The notes below the pieces were generated by a model, which was not told where the DNA came from, made no database searches, and saw nothing but the letters and a program-made list of their open reading frames with translations. A stretch of 64,000 bases of DNA from Woeseiaceae bacterium (GTDB lineage Bacteria > Pseudomonadota > Gammaproteobacteria > Steroidobacterales > Woeseiaceae): contig JAJFKU010000056.1 of assembly GCA_021773035.1 (NCBI GenBank), forward strand, positions 186,001 through 250,000, given 5' to 3'. Of the stretch, positions 1-10,101 are shown one piece after another (position 1 is the first letter of the stretch; every line of letters starts with the position of its first letter). Both the position numbers and the translations under genes were made by a program.

Positions 1-525
1 CTGTGTCGCTTCGTCTCCAATTTTCAACCTGCCCGATATTTCTTTGACAGAATGACCCTCGATGTATTTCCACTCGAGAACGTCGCCGTATTTGGGGGGC
101 AGCTTGTCGAGCGTCACCTGAATCAGGCGCAGCAGCTCAACTCTGCGATAGTGGTGTTCCGGGCTCATTTGCTCGGGTATCTGCAACGAGTCCACGACGG
201 CCTGAACTTCAGGAAAGTCCTCGACGAGAATAATGTGTTCCCGATAGCGCCCCTGCTTCGCAAGCCAGTCGCTGGTCTCGTTGCGGCAGATGGCGCACAA
301 CCAGGTGAACAGGGCCGACTCAGCCCGATAGGTATGTAGCTTCTGCAGCGCGCGCGTCAGGACCAGCTGTGCGACCTCCCGTGCCGCGTCCGGATCGTCG
401 GACAAACGCACCAGCGCAAAACGATAAAGGCGCGCAAAGTTTTCCTCAAAGAAGCGGTCGAATGCTTCTTCCTTGCCCGCAAGTATTTGCTTTACAAGTC
501 TTTTGTCATCCAGATAAACCGCCAC
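1..525 (-). CDS. ECF-type RNA polymerase sigma-70 factor, C-terminus cut by window edge
   Basis: Reading the minus strand from a GTG at 525 gives an open frame of 175 codons that runs off the window. A GGAGGG sits six bases before the GTG, which decides the start. The N-terminal part has the sigma region 2 layout (VKQILAG..EAFDRFFEENFARLYRFA, then DDPDAAREVAQ), and the last 45 residues look like region 4 (LDKLPPKYGDVL, then EGHSVKEIS with a helix-turn-helix). It lies 180 bases downstream of rho on the same strand, behind a hairpin, so it probably has its own promoter in that gap. The target genes and any anti-sigma partner lie outside the window. The family is clear; the specific group is not. 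Confidence 0.85.
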   Translation of the reverse strand, partial: MAVYLDDKRLVKQILAGKEEAFDRFFEENFARLYRFALVRLSDDPDAAREVAQLVLTRALQKLHTYRAESALFTWLCAICRNETSDWLAKQGRYREHIILVEDFPEVQAVVDSLQIPEQMSPEHHYRRVELLRLIQVTLDKLPPKYGDVLEWKYIEGHSVKEISGRLKIGDEATQ

Positions 526-655
526 TTGAAGCCCTCCGGGTATCCACCCCTTAGACGGCCGCCGCTCGAATAATCGGTCGCATGTAACAACGATTGTACG
601 CCCCAAAGCCAGTCGGTGTCCGGCTGGCGGGTGCCGACCTTGTTCCGGTAATGAA

Positions 656-680
656 ATACGGGGCCGCTGGGGCCCCGTAT
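656..680 (-). terminator. hairpin downstream of rho
   Basis: A perfect 10-bp stem (ATACGGGGCC / GGCCCCGTAT) with a five-base loop begins 26 bases after the rho stop codon. On the minus strand it is followed only by a short TTT, so it may be a weak intrinsic terminator or an RNA 3'-end structure. Confidence 0.6.
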
Positions 681-705
681 CATTGCCGACTGGATCAGGT
701 CAGCG

Positions 706-2133
706 CTATCGCTTCATCGCCTCGAAGAACTGTGTATTCGTCTTCGTATCCTGCAACTTGTTGAGCAGGAATTCGATTGCCGCAAGCTCATCCATCGGAT
801 GCAGGACTTTTCTCAAGACCCACATCTTCTGCAGCTCGTCAGGCTTCGTCAACAGCTCTTCCTTACGCGTTCCGGAGCGATTGATGTTGATCGCCGGGAA
901 CGTGCGCTTCTCGGCGATACGGCGATCCAGATGGATTTCCATATTGCCGGTGCCTTTAAATTCCTCGTAGATCACTTCGTCCATCTTCGAACCCGTGTCC
1001 ACCAGCGCTGTTGCCAGAATTGTCAGACTGCCGCCTTCTTCAATATTGCGGGCAGCGCCGAAGAAGCGCTTCGGCCGATGCAAGGCATTTGCATCGACAC
1101 CACCGGTCAGGACCTTGCCTGAAGACGGCACTACGGTGTTGTAGGCGCGCGCCAGGCGGGTAATCGAGTCCAGCAGAATCACGACGTCGCGTTTGTGCTC
1201 GACAAGGCGCTTGGCTTTTTCGATCACCATATCGGCGACCTGCACATGGCGGCTCGCGGGCTCATCGAATGTCGATGAGACAACTTCGCCGCGGACGGTA
1301 CGCTCCATTTCGGTGACCTCTTCAGGACGCTCGTCGATGAGCAACACCATCAGGTCGACTTCCGGGTTATTCGCAACGATCGCCGAGGCAATATTCTGCA
1401 ACAGCATCGTTTTACCGGCTTTCGGCGGCGATACGATCAGGCCACGCTGACCTTTGCCGATCGGCGCCACCATGTCGATGATACGTGCCGTGAGGTCTTC
1501 GGTACTGCCGTTGCCCTGTTCGAGGGTCAGCCTGTCTTTTGGAAACAGCGGCGTCAGGTTTTCGAACAACACCTTGCTGCGCGCGTTCTCCGGCGCATCG
1601 TGGTTGATCTGACCGACCTTGAGCAGTGCGAAATAGCGCTCGCCCTCTTTCGGCGGGCGAATCAGGCCGGAAACCGTGTCACCGGTACGCAGATTGAAGC
1701 GCCGAATCTGGCTCGGGCTGACGTAGATATCGTCCGGCCCTGCCAGGTACGAGCTGTCCGAGGAACGCAGGAAGCCGAATCCGTCCTGCAGTATTTCGAG
1801 AACGCCGTCGCCGTATATGTCCTCGCCCAGCTTGGCATGTGCCTTGAGGATCAGGAAGATGATGTCCTGTTTCCTGGAGCGCGCCAGATTCTCTACGCCC
1901 AGCGACTCACCGAGTTCAACCAATGCCGCGGCCGGACGGGTTTTTAACTCCGTCAGGTTCATGACATTCTTGCTCGCCTCGAGTTGCTCTGGCGGTATTA
2001 CCTCAAGCGAACCTTCGTCATCGGGGTATTCGCTTTGCGGTGGGCGGCGTCGGCGGCGGCGATTCGGATTGCCCTTGCCTTTGTTGCCGGACGACCGGTT
2101 GGATCGGTTCTTTGTTGGTGTTGAAGTAGTCAA
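706..2133 (-). CDS. rho: transcription termination factor Rho
   Basis: Hexameric RNA-dependent ATPase that ends transcription at Rho-dependent sites. The core from MNLTELK (residue 58) onward matches the usual roughly 419-residue Rho: RNA-binding cold-shock domain with DGFGFLRS and [13 protein letters not shown], Walker A region PPKAGKT near residue 236, DERPEEV, the Q-loop/R-loop part [14 protein letters not shown], and the C-terminal [12 protein letters not shown]. Ahead of the core is a 57-residue, Asn/Gly/Arg-rich stretch with six consecutive arginines, starting at a TTG just 10 bases after trxA. The shorter ATG start is possible, but the extension has protein-like low-complexity composition. 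It is probably cotranscribed with trxA, as in other gammaproteobacteria. Confidence 0.97.
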   Translation of the reverse strand: MTTSTPTKNRSNRSSGNKGKGNPNRRRRRRPPQSEYPDDEGSLEVIPPEQLEASKNVMNLTELKTRPAAALVELGESLGVENLARSRKQDIIFLILKAHAKLGEDIYGDGVLEILQDGFGFLRSSDSSYLAGPDDIYVSPSQIRRFNLRTGDTVSGLIRPPKEGERYFALLKVGQINHDAPENARSKVLFENLTPLFPKDRLTLEQGNGSTEDLTARIIDMVAPIGKGQRGLIVSPPKAGKTMLLQNIASAIVANNPEVDLMVLLIDERPEEVTEMERTVRGEVVSSTFDEPASRHVQVADMVIEKAKRLVEHKRDVVILLDSITRLARAYNTVVPSSGKVLTGGVDANALHRPKRFFGAARNIEEGGSLTILATALVDTGSKMDEVIYEEFKGTGNMEIHLDRRIAEKRTFPAININRSGTRKEELLTKPDELQKMWVLRKVLHPMDELAAIEFLLNKLQDTKTNTQFFEAMKR

Positions 2134-2143
2134 GTAATCTCTC

Positions 2144-2470
2144 TTAGATATTAGTGTCTAGAAACTCTGTCAATTGTGACTTCGACATGGCGCCTAGTTT
2201 CTGTGCCTGAACGGCACCGTCGTTGAAAAGTATCAGTGTAGGAATGCTGCGGATGCCGAACTTCTGCGCAGTATTCGGGTTCTCATCCACATTCAGCTTC
2301 ACGACCGCGAGTTTATCCGCGTATTCGTCAGCTATCTCATCGAGCAACGGTGCAATCATCTTGCACGGCCCGCACCATTCGGCCCAAAAGTCGATCAGTA
2401 CAGGTTTTTCATTGCTTGTAACGTCGGCATCGAAACTGCCGTCCGATGTGTGCGTGATTTTTTCGCTCAC
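2144..2470 (-). CDS. trxA: thioredoxin 1
   Basis: Cytosolic thiol-disulfide reductant of 108 residues, the usual family length. The redox motif WCGPC is at residues 32-36 and the cis-proline loop (RSIPTLILF) is intact. The start is GTG, preceded by GGAGG at 10 bases. It is the first gene of a trxA-rho unit, and rhlB is divergent on the other side, matching the conserved rhlB/trxA/rho neighbourhood of enteric bacteria. Nothing odd is seen. Confidence 0.97.
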   Translation of the reverse strand: MSEKITHTSDGSFDADVTSNEKPVLIDFWAEWCGPCKMIAPLLDEIADEYADKLAVVKLNVDENPNTAQKFGIRSIPTLILFNDGAVQAQKLGAMSKSQLTEFLDTNI

Positions 2471-2744
2471 CGGCTACATCCTCCAAATAGAAGTGACTGG
2501 AAATAAAGTGGGTTTGCCCGCGGTCAGCCCCCCTGACAAACGAACTTTGATAAAACGGATGACGCTGCCTTAACTATCAGGCACTATGTCGCAGCTTTTA
2601 TTGCCGACTATTTCCGGCTTCTTTCTGGATCGTAAGGAAAGCGAAACTGGCAGGTGCGACGGGTGTCGCGTCGAATTAAGGCCAATTTGACCGCTTCGCG
2701 AGCCAATTTGCAAGCTTTTACAGCACAATTCTGGTTCTTATTTT
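2471..2744. promoter_or_regulatory. divergent intergenic region between trxA and rhlB
   Basis: These 274 bases separate the two divergent starts and must hold both promoters. I see no convincing open reading frame and no strong -35/-10 pair. The stretch just upstream of rhlB is AT-rich. It is noted as regulatory by position only. Confidence 0.4.
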
Positions 2745-4013
2745 ATGTCTGAAAACCATCTGAGCGACCTCAGATTCGACACCTTGGAGCTCCACGAGAG
2801 CATACAGGCCGGTATCCGTGATGCCGGTTTCGAATTTTGCACCCCCATCCAGGCAAGCACGCTGCCGATTGCGTTACGGCCCAGCGACGTTGCAGGGCAG
2901 GCCCAGACCGGCACGGGGAAGACGGCGGCCTTTCTCGTCGCCGCCTATCAACGCCTGCTGAGCAATCAGCCGGAGAACGATGGAAAACGTCAGCCGCGCG
3001 TTTTTGCGCTGGCACCGACTCGCGAACTCGCCGTTCAGATCGCCAATGACGCCGCAATCCTCGGCAAGCATACCGGCCTGAAAATCGGCCTGGCCTACGG
3101 TGGTACCGACTACGACAAGCAGCGCAATACGCTGGCGGACGGCGTCGACCTCCTGATCGGCACACCCGGGCGCATTATCGATTACTTCAAGCAGGGTGTA
3201 TTCAAACTGGATCAGGTACAGGTCGCGATCCTCGACGAAGCCGATCGCATGTTCGATCTCGGCTTCATCAAAGATATCCGCTATCTGCTGCGACGCCTGC
3301 CCAGTCCGGAAAAACGCCTGAATATGCTGTTTTCCGCAACGCTGTCGCAACGCGTGATGGAACTCGCCTACGAACACATGAACGAGCCCGAACTGATTCG
3401 CATCGAACCTGACAAAGTCACGGCCGATCGTGTTCGGCAGGCCATCTACTACCCGTCGAACGAAGACAAAATGCCACTTCTGGTCGGTCTTGTCCGTGAG
3501 ATTGGCGAGGTCCGCGTCATGATCTTCGTCAACATGAAACGGGACGCCGAAAAGGTTCAGGACTATCTTGAGGCAAACGGCATACATGCCGCGGCGATCT
3601 CGGGCGACGTGCCGCAAAAGAAACGTCTGCGTATGCTGATGCAATTTCAAAGCGGCGAGCTGCCGGTACTGATCGGCACCGACGTTGCGTCGCGAGGGCT
3701 GCATATTCCCGACGTCGAATACGTCATTAACTTCGATCTGCCAAACGACGCCGAGGACTATGTGCACCGTATCGGTCGCACAGCCCGGGCCGGCGCCTCC
3801 GGAAATGCCCTGAGCATGGCCTGCGAAACCTATGCCATGTCACTGCCCGATATCGAGAAATACATCGGACACAAAATACCGTTCGCGAATTACGACCCGG
3901 ACGACCTGCCGGAACTCATCAAGCCCAAATTTCGCAAACGCCCGCCGCAAAACAGACGCGGTGGTGGCAAGCCAGGCGGTGGACGGCCGCACGGACAGCG
4001 CCAGCGTCGCTAA
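2745..4013 (+). CDS. rhlB: DEAD-box ATP-dependent RNA helicase RhlB
   Basis: RNA helicase, in enteric bacteria a degradosome partner that unwinds structured mRNA. All core motifs are present: the Q-motif region (FEFCTPIQAS), Walker A AQTGTGKT at 53-60, PTRELA, DEAD at 164-167, SAT at 197-199, and HRIGRTARAG in the second RecA domain. The tail after about residue 390 is Arg/Gly/Gln-rich, as in RhlB RNA-binding tails. At 422 residues it matches E. coli RhlB (about 421). Its place opposite trxA-rho is the conserved RhlB position, which favours RhlB over RhlE or SrmB. Confidence 0.93.
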   Translation: MSENHLSDLRFDTLELHESIQAGIRDAGFEFCTPIQASTLPIALRPSDVAGQAQTGTGKTAAFLVAAYQRLLSNQPENDGKRQPRVFALAPTRELAVQIANDAAILGKHTGLKIGLAYGGTDYDKQRNTLADGVDLLIGTPGRIIDYFKQGVFKLDQVQVAILDEADRMFDLGFIKDIRYLLRRLPSPEKRLNMLFSATLSQRVMELAYEHMNEPELIRIEPDKVTADRVRQAIYYPSNEDKMPLLVGLVREIGEVRVMIFVNMKRDAEKVQDYLEANGIHAAAISGDVPQKKRLRMLMQFQSGELPVLIGTDVASRGLHIPDVEYVINFDLPNDAEDYVHRIGRTARAGASGNALSMACETYAMSLPDIEKYIGHKIPFANYDPDDLPELIKPKFRKRPPQNRRGGGKPGGGRPHGQRQRR

Positions 4014-4050
4014 GGAAAATTACAGGGGCGGCGCAGATCCTTTGGTTTTC

Positions 4051-4716
4051 TCACCGCAGCATATCGGCGACGCGCTCCACGTTGCGAAACTGTGAACAGG
4101 ACTTCGGCGCCTTTTTCGTATCGGGCCGCATGACCCTCACCAGCATGCCAACGCCGAAACGACGCGCACTTTCCAGTACCGGCTGACTGTCGTCCACGAA
4201 CAGCGTCGATTCGCGCTCGAAGCCGGTTGCTTCCTGAAGTCCGCGCCAAAAATCCTGACTCTCCTTCGCATGACCGTAGTCATGCGAGCTGTGGATGCCA
4301 TCGAAATAGTCCCCCAGGCCGGTCACGGCATCTTTGAGGGCGACGATGTCGGGGTGTGCATTCGTCACCAACAGCACGCGGATATCCTGCTCACGAACGC
4401 CGCGCAGGAAATCGAGGGCGCCGGGCAGATAGCCGATGCGATGACTGACGTCATGGTGCAGCTGCACGACGTCCATATCGAGGTGATCCGCCCAGTGCTG
4501 CAGTGAGTACCACTTGAGTTTGCCTTGCTCGGCCTGATACTTCCCGAACAACAGATCCCGTGCATCTTCGAACGGCATATCGTTTGCTATCGCATACCGC
4601 CTGGGTAGCAGCTCCTTCCATATGTAATTGTCGAAGGCCAGATCCAGCAATGTGCCATCCATGTCGAGCATCAGAGTCGTCGCTTGCCGCAATGCAGTTT
4701 GTGGATTCATATTCAT
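4051..4716 (-). CDS. yrfG: HAD-family GMP/IMP nucleotidase, YrfG type
   Basis: Predicted phosphatase of the haloacid dehalogenase superfamily, about 221 residues. The nucleophile motif DMDGTLLD is at residues 18-25, motif II is LLVTNAH, motif III Lys lies in YGHAKESQDFW, and the acidic motif IV is VDDSQ. The MNMN start was chosen because upstream codons read into the divergent cysQ leader. YrfG of E. coli dephosphorylates GMP and IMP; assignment to that activity rests on overall resemblance and on lying next to cysQ, as yrfG-nudE-cysQ genes often do. It converges on rhlB with a 37-base gap. Confidence 0.8.
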   Translation of the reverse strand: MNMNPQTALRQATTLMLDMDGTLLDLAFDNYIWKELLPRRYAIANDMPFEDARDLLFGKYQAEQGKLKWYSLQHWADHLDMDVVQLHHDVSHRIGYLPGALDFLRGVREQDIRVLLVTNAHPDIVALKDAVTGLGDYFDGIHSSHDYGHAKESQDFWRGLQEATGFERESTLFVDDSQPVLESARRFGVGMLVRVMRPDTKKAPKSCSQFRNVERVADMLR

Positions 4717-4725
4717 TGTTATACT
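4698..4725 (+). promoter_or_regulatory. possible cysQ promoter
   Basis: TATACT at 4720-4725 is a good -10 hexamer, with a poor -35 (TTTGTG) about 16 bases upstream. It would give cysQ a leader of about 25 bases. It overlaps the 5' end of the divergent nucleotidase gene. This is inspection only. Confidence 0.35.
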
Positions 4726-4755
4726 GCGCGCCCTGAGAGAGTTGCCGGAATTGAA

Positions 4756-5553
4756 ATGAAGACCTTGATCGATCCTGTCGTCGCACTGGCAGAAGAGGCC
4801 GGACTGGCTATCATGGCAGTTTACTCGTCCGATTTTGACGTGCAAAGCAAGGATGACAATTCCCCACTGACGCAGGCGGATCTCAATTCGCATCTCTGCA
4901 TCGTCGCCGGCCTTGAGGCACTGACCCCCGACCTGCCAATAATCTCAGAGGAGTCCGGGCTGCCCGACTATGCGGAACGCCGGCGCTGGGACCGTTACTG
5001 GCTGATCGATCCGCTGGACGGCACCAAGGAATTCGTCAATCGCAACGACGAGTTCACCGTGAACATTGCACTCATCGAAGACCAGAAACCTGTTTTCGGT
5101 GTCGTGCACGTCCCGGTACAGCAAAAAACCTACCTTGGCTGTGAGGGTTACGGCGCGGAACTTCGTAAGGACGGCGGCCCCGGCGTATCGATTCGTGTCG
5201 CCGACGCCAGTGCAAGCCCGGTACGAGTTGTCGGCAGCCGCTCGCATCGAGGCGCCAGCCTGGACGCCTACCTGGAAAATCTCGGCGACTACGACATGAT
5301 TCCGATGGGCAGTTCGCTGAAGTTCTGTGTCATCGCCGAGGGTGGCGCCGACCTCTATCCGAGACTCGGACTGACTTCAGAGTGGGACACTGCAGCGGCG
5401 CAGGCCGTGGTCGAACAAGCGGGCGGAAGCGTTCTCACGCTCGACGGTAAGGCAATGAAATACAACACAAAATCGGACATCTTAAACCCCTTTTTCTTCG
5501 TCGTTGGCGCCACCGACAGAGACTGGTTGGCGCTGCTGCCGGACAGCGAGTAG
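4756..5553 (+). CDS. cysQ: 3'(2'),5'-bisphosphate nucleotidase CysQ
   Basis: Removes the 3' phosphate from PAP and PAPS, protecting sulfate assimilation from toxic PAP. It has 266 residues, in line with the family. The metal-binding acidic residues of the inositol-monophosphatase fold are seen: SEES at 64-67, DPLDGT at 85-90 followed by KEFVN, and the late SEWDTAAAQAVVEQAGG. The start at 4756 has GGAA upstream; a farther ATG-started extension would run into the nucleotidase gene. A YdcH-like gene follows after 9 bases, probably on the same transcript. Confidence 0.92.
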   Translation: MKTLIDPVVALAEEAGLAIMAVYSSDFDVQSKDDNSPLTQADLNSHLCIVAGLEALTPDLPIISEESGLPDYAERRRWDRYWLIDPLDGTKEFVNRNDEFTVNIALIEDQKPVFGVVHVPVQQKTYLGCEGYGAELRKDGGPGVSIRVADASASPVRVVGSRSHRGASLDAYLENLGDYDMIPMGSSLKFCVIAEGGADLYPRLGLTSEWDTAAAQAVVEQAGGSVLTLDGKAMKYNTKSDILNPFFFVVGATDRDWLALLPDSE

Positions 5554-5562
5554 CATGGCGAA

Positions 5563-5778
5563 ATGACCGACAAAATCGATACCGAATCGTTTAAGAAACT
5601 CGAGCGATTGAGGGAATTGCGGGTCAGTCACAGAGACCTCGACAATCTGATCGACCGACTCCAGCACGATCCGATGGTCGACCAGCTGCGTATCCGGCGG
5701 CTCAAACGGCGCAAACTACTCCTGAAAGACATGATCACGTCGCTCGAAAGTGAGCTGATTCCTGATCTCGACGCCTAG
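5563..5778 (+). CDS. YdcH/DUF465 family small protein
   Basis: A 71-residue, highly charged and probably all-helical protein. The pattern [18 protein letters not shown] followed by the basic stretch [16 protein letters not shown] is typical of the YdcH/SlyX-like DUF465 family, whose role is unknown. It lies 9 bases after cysQ. Its last 44 bases overlap the 3' end of the convergent cusA gene, so the two C-termini share DNA on opposite strands. Confidence 0.8.
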   Translation: MTDKIDTESFKKLERLRELRVSHRDLDNLIDRLQHDPMVDQLRIRRLKRRKLLLKDMITSLESELIPDLDA

Positions 5779-8700
5779 TCTGCCAAAGGTAGAACAGCGC
5801 CGGAATCACGACCAGCGTTAAGAGGGTCGCGCTGATCATGCCACCCACCATGGGCGCAGCAATTCGCCGCATGACTTCCGAACCGGTGCCGCTGCCAAAC
5901 ATGATCGGCAATAAGCCGCCGATGGTCGCGGCAACGGTCATTATGACCGGTCGGACTCTGAGCACGGCGCCATCGACGACCGCCTGCCTCACGTCCATCG
6001 GCCGCAGTCGCCGGCCAGCCGCGTTCGCCAGCGACTCCTGCTGCCGAATCGCCTGATTCAGGTACACGAGTAGCACGACACCGATTTCAACGGCAACACC
6101 GGCCAGCGCGATGAAACCAATCCCCACAGCGACCGAGAACTGGTAGCCAAGTCCGTACAACAGCCAAAGGCCGCCGATAAGAGCGAGTGGCAGTGTCCCC
6201 ATGATCATCGCAACCTCGGCAAAGCGTCGAAAATGGATGTATAGCAGCAACATTATGATGGCGAGGATTACCGGGCCCACAACACGCAGCCGCTCCTCCG
6301 CGCGCACCATGTACTGGTACTGCCCCGACCACGCCAGTGAGTAGCCGGCCGGTAATTCGACGGACTCAGCGACCAGCCGCTGTGCCTCGGCGACATAGGA
6401 GCCGAGATCCCGCCCGGCAATATCGATGTAAGTCCAGCCATTCGGCCGCGCGTTCTCGCTCTTGATCACCGGCGGGCCGTCAACCACGTCGACGCTCGCC
6501 ACATCCGCCAATGCGATTCGCGCACCGCCGGGCGTAACAATCGGCAACAGCCGCAATTGCTGTAGAGAATCGCGAACGCGCTGCGGGTAGCGGACGTTGA
6601 CCGGATACCGCTCGAGGCCTTCCACGGTCCAGGTAACGTTCATTCCGCCCACGGCGGACCGCACGATATCCTGTACGTCGTCGATGTTGAGTCCGTATCG
6701 CGCAGCCTGCGCCCGGTCGATATCGATATCGATGTAGCGCCCACCGGCAACCCGCTCCGAATACACTGAGGTCGTCCCACGGACCGCCGGCAACACTTCC
6801 TCCAGCTGCCGCCCGATAGCCTCGATCACCTTCAAATCCGGACCGGCGATCTTGACACCTACCGGCGTCTTGATACCGGTCGCGAGCATATCGATACGCG
6901 TCTTGATCGGCATGACCCAGGCATTGGACAGGCCCGGATAGTTAACGACGCTATCGAGTTCCGCACGCAGCGACTCCGGTGTCATGCCCTCGCGCCATTC
7001 GTCGCGCGGCTTGAACTGAATCACCGTTTCTATCATCGTCAGAGGCGCCGGGTCGGTCGCGGTTTCCGCCCGCCCTATCTTGCCAAAAACGCTTTTCACT
7101 TCCGGCACGGTGAGTATAAGTTTGTCGGTGTGCTGCAGAATTTCGCGCGCCTTGTCGACGGAGATACCGGGGTATGTCGTCGGCATATACATCAGATCAC
7201 CTTCGTCCAGCGGTGGCATGAATTCGGAACCCAGGCGCGTTGCCGGCCACAGGCCGATCGGCAACAGCAGGAGCGCGAGCAGCAATGTCGTCTTTGGCCG
7301 CCGTATGACCGCCTCGATAACCGGACGATAGATTCTGACCAGACCGGCATTGAACGGATTACGCTTCTCGGATACGACCTTGCCACGAATCAGAAAACCC
7401 ATAAGCACCGGAACCAGCGTAACCGACAGACCTGCGGCAGCGGCCATCGCATAGGTTTTTGTATAGGCAAGCGGCGCAAACAACCTCCCCTCCTGCGCTT
7501 CCAGTGTGAACACCGGCAGAAAACTCAGCGTAATAATCAGCAATGAGAAGAACAGCGCCGGTCCGACCTCGGTGGCCGCATCAGCGATGACTTCCCAGCG
7601 GTTTTCATCCGTCAGCGGTCTTTTTTCGATGTGTTTATGAACGTTCTCGATCATGACGATCGCCGAATCGACCATTGCGCCGATGGCGATCGCGATCCCG
7701 CCCAGCGACATGATGTTCGCGTTGATGCCCTGTATACGCATAACGATGAAGGCAACGAGAATTCCCAGCGGCAGGCTGAGAACGATGACGGCCGACGAGC
7801 GCAGATGAAACAGAAAAACAGCGCAGATGAGGGCCACGACGAGAAACTCTTCCACGAGTTTCCTCTTGAGCGTATCGACCGAGCGTTGAATCAGACCCGA
7901 GCGATCGTAGGTCGTGACTACCTCAACGCCTTCGGGCAGGCTGCGCTGCAGTTCCAGCATGCGCTCCTTAACCGCCGCGATCGTAGCCGATGCATTCTCT
8001 CCCCATCGCATTACGACCACAGCGCCAACCACTTCTCCCTCACCGTTCAGCTCTGCGATGCCGCGACGCATTTCCGGGCCGACCCGAAGATCGGCGACGT
8101 CCGACAACAGCAAAGGCGTCCCCTGTTCGTTGACGCCCAGCGGTATGGACCTGAGATCGTCGAGCCCCTGCAGATAGCCCGTTGCTCGGACCATGTATTC
8201 GGCCTCCCCCATTTCGATGACCGAGCCACCGCTTTCCTGATTACCCGCGCGAATGGCCGCCTTTATCTTCGACAATGGAATATCGAAGGCTCGTAATCTG
8301 TCCGGGTCAACGACAACCTGGTACTGGCGTACCATCCCACCGATGCTTGCGACCTCGGCAACACCGGGAACGGTTTGCAGTTCATACTTGAGAAACCAAT
8401 CCTGCAGGCTGCGCAGCTCGGCAAGGTCGTGTGTTCCACTACGATCCACGAGTGCGTACTCGTAGATCCAGCCAACACCGGTCGCATCGGGCCCGAGCGC
8501 CGGTCTCGCGTTTTCCGGCAGCCTGCCCGAAACCTGATTCAGGTATTCGAGAACCCGAGACCGGGCCCAATAGAGATCCGTGCCGTCTTCGAAAATAACG
8601 TACACATACGAGTCACCGAAAAACGAATAGCCGCGCACGGTCACCGCGTGCGGAACGGACAACATCGCTGTCGTCAGCGGGTAGGTCACCTGGTTTTCGA

Positions 8701-8881
8701 CGACCTGTGGCGCCTGACCCGGATACGAGGTCTTTATGATGACCTGAACGTCGGAAAGATCGGGCAATGCGTCGATCGGTGTCCGACTAAGCGAATACAG
8801 ACCCCATACGGTGATGAGCGCGGCAGTAATCAGCACCAGGATACGATTCTCGATGGACCAGCGAATAAGGCGATTGATCAC
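5735..8881 (-). CDS. cusA: CusA/CzcA-type heavy-metal RND efflux pump
   Basis: Proton-driven inner-membrane pump of 1048 residues. It opens with the family-typical [13 protein letters not shown], shows the two RND halves with multiple membrane helices, and keeps the TM4-type acid cluster in [13 protein letters not shown]. Methionines that in E. coli CusA form the Cu(I)/Ag(I) relay appear in the matching contexts ([25 protein letters not shown]), so copper or silver is the likely substrate rather than Co/Zn/Cd. The start is GTG, overlapping the cusB stop by four bases (GTGA). The 3' end overlaps the convergent YdcH-like gene. Confidence 0.93.
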   Translation of the reverse strand: MINRLIRWSIENRILVLITAALITVWGLYSLSRTPIDALPDLSDVQVIIKTSYPGQAPQVVENQVTYPLTTAMLSVPHAVTVRGYSFFGDSYVYVIFEDGTDLYWARSRVLEYLNQVSGRLPENARPALGPDATGVGWIYEYALVDRSGTHDLAELRSLQDWFLKYELQTVPGVAEVASIGGMVRQYQVVVDPDRLRAFDIPLSKIKAAIRAGNQESGGSVIEMGEAEYMVRATGYLQGLDDLRSIPLGVNEQGTPLLLSDVADLRVGPEMRRGIAELNGEGEVVGAVVVMRWGENASATIAAVKERMLELQRSLPEGVEVVTTYDRSGLIQRSVDTLKRKLVEEFLVVALICAVFLFHLRSSAVIVLSLPLGILVAFIVMRIQGINANIMSLGGIAIAIGAMVDSAIVMIENVHKHIEKRPLTDENRWEVIADAATEVGPALFFSLLIITLSFLPVFTLEAQEGRLFAPLAYTKTYAMAAAAGLSVTLVPVLMGFLIRGKVVSEKRNPFNAGLVRIYRPVIEAVIRRPKTTLLLALLLLPIGLWPATRLGSEFMPPLDEGDLMYMPTTYPGISVDKAREILQHTDKLILTVPEVKSVFGKIGRAETATDPAPLTMIETVIQFKPRDEWREGMTPESLRAELDSVVNYPGLSNAWVMPIKTRIDMLATGIKTPVGVKIAGPDLKVIEAIGRQLEEVLPAVRGTTSVYSERVAGGRYIDIDIDRAQAARYGLNIDDVQDIVRSAVGGMNVTWTVEGLERYPVNVRYPQRVRDSLQQLRLLPIVTPGGARIALADVASVDVVDGPPVIKSENARPNGWTYIDIAGRDLGSYVAEAQRLVAESVELPAGYSLAWSGQYQYMVRAEERLRVVGPVILAIIMLLLYIHFRRFAEVAMIMGTLPLALIGGLWLLYGLGYQFSVAVGIGFIALAGVAVEIGVVLLVYLNQAIRQQESLANAAGRRLRPMDVRQAVVDGAVLRVRPVIMTVAATIGGLLPIMFGSGTGSEVMRRIAAPMVGGMISATLLTLVVIPALFYLWQTRRRDQESAHFRAT

Positions 8882-10101
8882 GGCTTTGGCTCCGCCTTGT
8901 CGTCACTCATTCGATCGAGTGCGGATTCAATATTCGCTTCGGAATCGATCAGGAACTGCGCCGATGTCACGATACGTTCGCCAGCCCTCAAACCTTCACG
9001 AATCGCCACGCGATCACCGGATTCGATGCCGATCGAAACAGGCCGCGACTGAAACCGGCCTTCCCCGAGATCGACGACGACTCGATTGGCAAAGCCGCCA
9101 CGAATAACCGCCTGTCTTGCGACGTGCACAATATCTCCGGTACTCCTGCCATGTATCAGCACCTTCGCGAACATATTCGGTCGCAGGACTCCGTCGGTAT
9201 TGTCCAGGCGCAGGCGAACCTTCAGGGTTCTGGTCACCGGATCAAGTTCCGGGTAAACGTAGTCGACGCTACCGCGCAGGCTGGTCGACGGCAGATAATC
9301 GAGAGTAACCACGGCCTCCTGGCCGCGTTCCACCCAATTCGCCTGGCGCTCGAAAACCTCGGCAAACACCCAGATGCGATCCAGCTTTGCCACCGACATG
9401 ATGTCCGTGGCCGGCGTCACGAAATTGCCCTCGCGGACACCGAGATTAGCGATAACGCCCTCCACTTCTGCATATACCGGGACCCGCTGCTTGGGCTTGC
9501 GACTGCTCTCCAGCAGCGCTATTTCGCTGTTGCTGATACCCAGCGAGATCAGGCGATCCCGCGACGCGCTCTTGAGCCTGGCGTTGCCGCTGCGCAGGGC
9601 CGCGAGATATTCTTCCTGCGCGTTGACGAGTGTCGGCGAATAGAACTCAAACAGCAGCTGCCCTTGCTCAACCCGGTCGCCGGTCGCCTTCGTCGCCAGC
9701 TTTTCAATCCAGCCCTCCACTCGCGTATGCACGTGCTGCAGGGTGTCCTCGTCATAGGTCATATAACCCACGGTCTCGATCCGCCGCGATAACGGACCGT
9801 ATTCCGCGAGTTCGGTGCGCACGCCCAGATTGCTGACAACCGTCGGATCAATCCTGACATTACCGGCCTGCGTTCCGGCCTCCTCCGCGTAAACGGGTAC
9901 AAGATCCATACCCATGGGCGACTGTCCCGGCGCATCGCGGCGGTAATTCGGGTCCATCGGGGCTGCCCAATACAGCACTTTGCGCTCGCCGCTGTCTGCT
10001 GGCGCGCTTTCCGGTTCCGTCATCGTTACCTGCCGGCCAAGAAAAAAACCAGCAATGCCGACGGCCAGCATTACACCTATGAAAAGAGTGATTCTGCTCA
10101 T
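8878..10101 (-). CDS. cusB: CusB-type periplasmic adaptor (membrane fusion protein)
   Basis: Links the inner-membrane pump to the outer-membrane channel and hands over metal. It has 407 residues: an N-terminal membrane anchor (about 5-24), then a heavy-metal-binding module with [15 protein letters not shown] and [10 protein letters not shown] (about 45-72), then the helical-hairpin and beta-barrel adaptor domains. The Met-rich module supports copper or silver handling. Its start overlaps the cusC stop by four bases, and cusA overlaps its own stop, so the three pump genes are translationally coupled. Confidence 0.93.
   Translation of the reverse strand: MSRITLFIGVMLAVGIAGFFLGRQVTMTEPESAPADSGERKVLYWAAPMDPNYRRDAPGQSPMGMDLVPVYAEEAGTQAGNVRIDPTVVSNLGVRTELAEYGPLSRRIETVGYMTYDEDTLQHVHTRVEGWIEKLATKATGDRVEQGQLLFEFYSPTLVNAQEEYLAALRSGNARLKSASRDRLISLGISNSEIALLESSRKPKQRVPVYAEVEGVIANLGVREGNFVTPATDIMSVAKLDRIWVFAEVFERQANWVERGQEAVVTLDYLPSTSLRGSVDYVYPELDPVTRTLKVRLRLDNTDGVLRPNMFAKVLIHGRSTGDIVHVARQAVIRGGFANRVVVDLGEGRFQSRPVSIGIESGDRVAIREGLRAGERIVTSAQFLIDSEANIESALDRMSDDKAEPKP

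Noticed and set aside
7631..8296. 221-codon plus-strand frame opposite cusA
   Set aside because: Antisense shadow with Arg/His/Gln-rich composition; cusA is highly conserved here.
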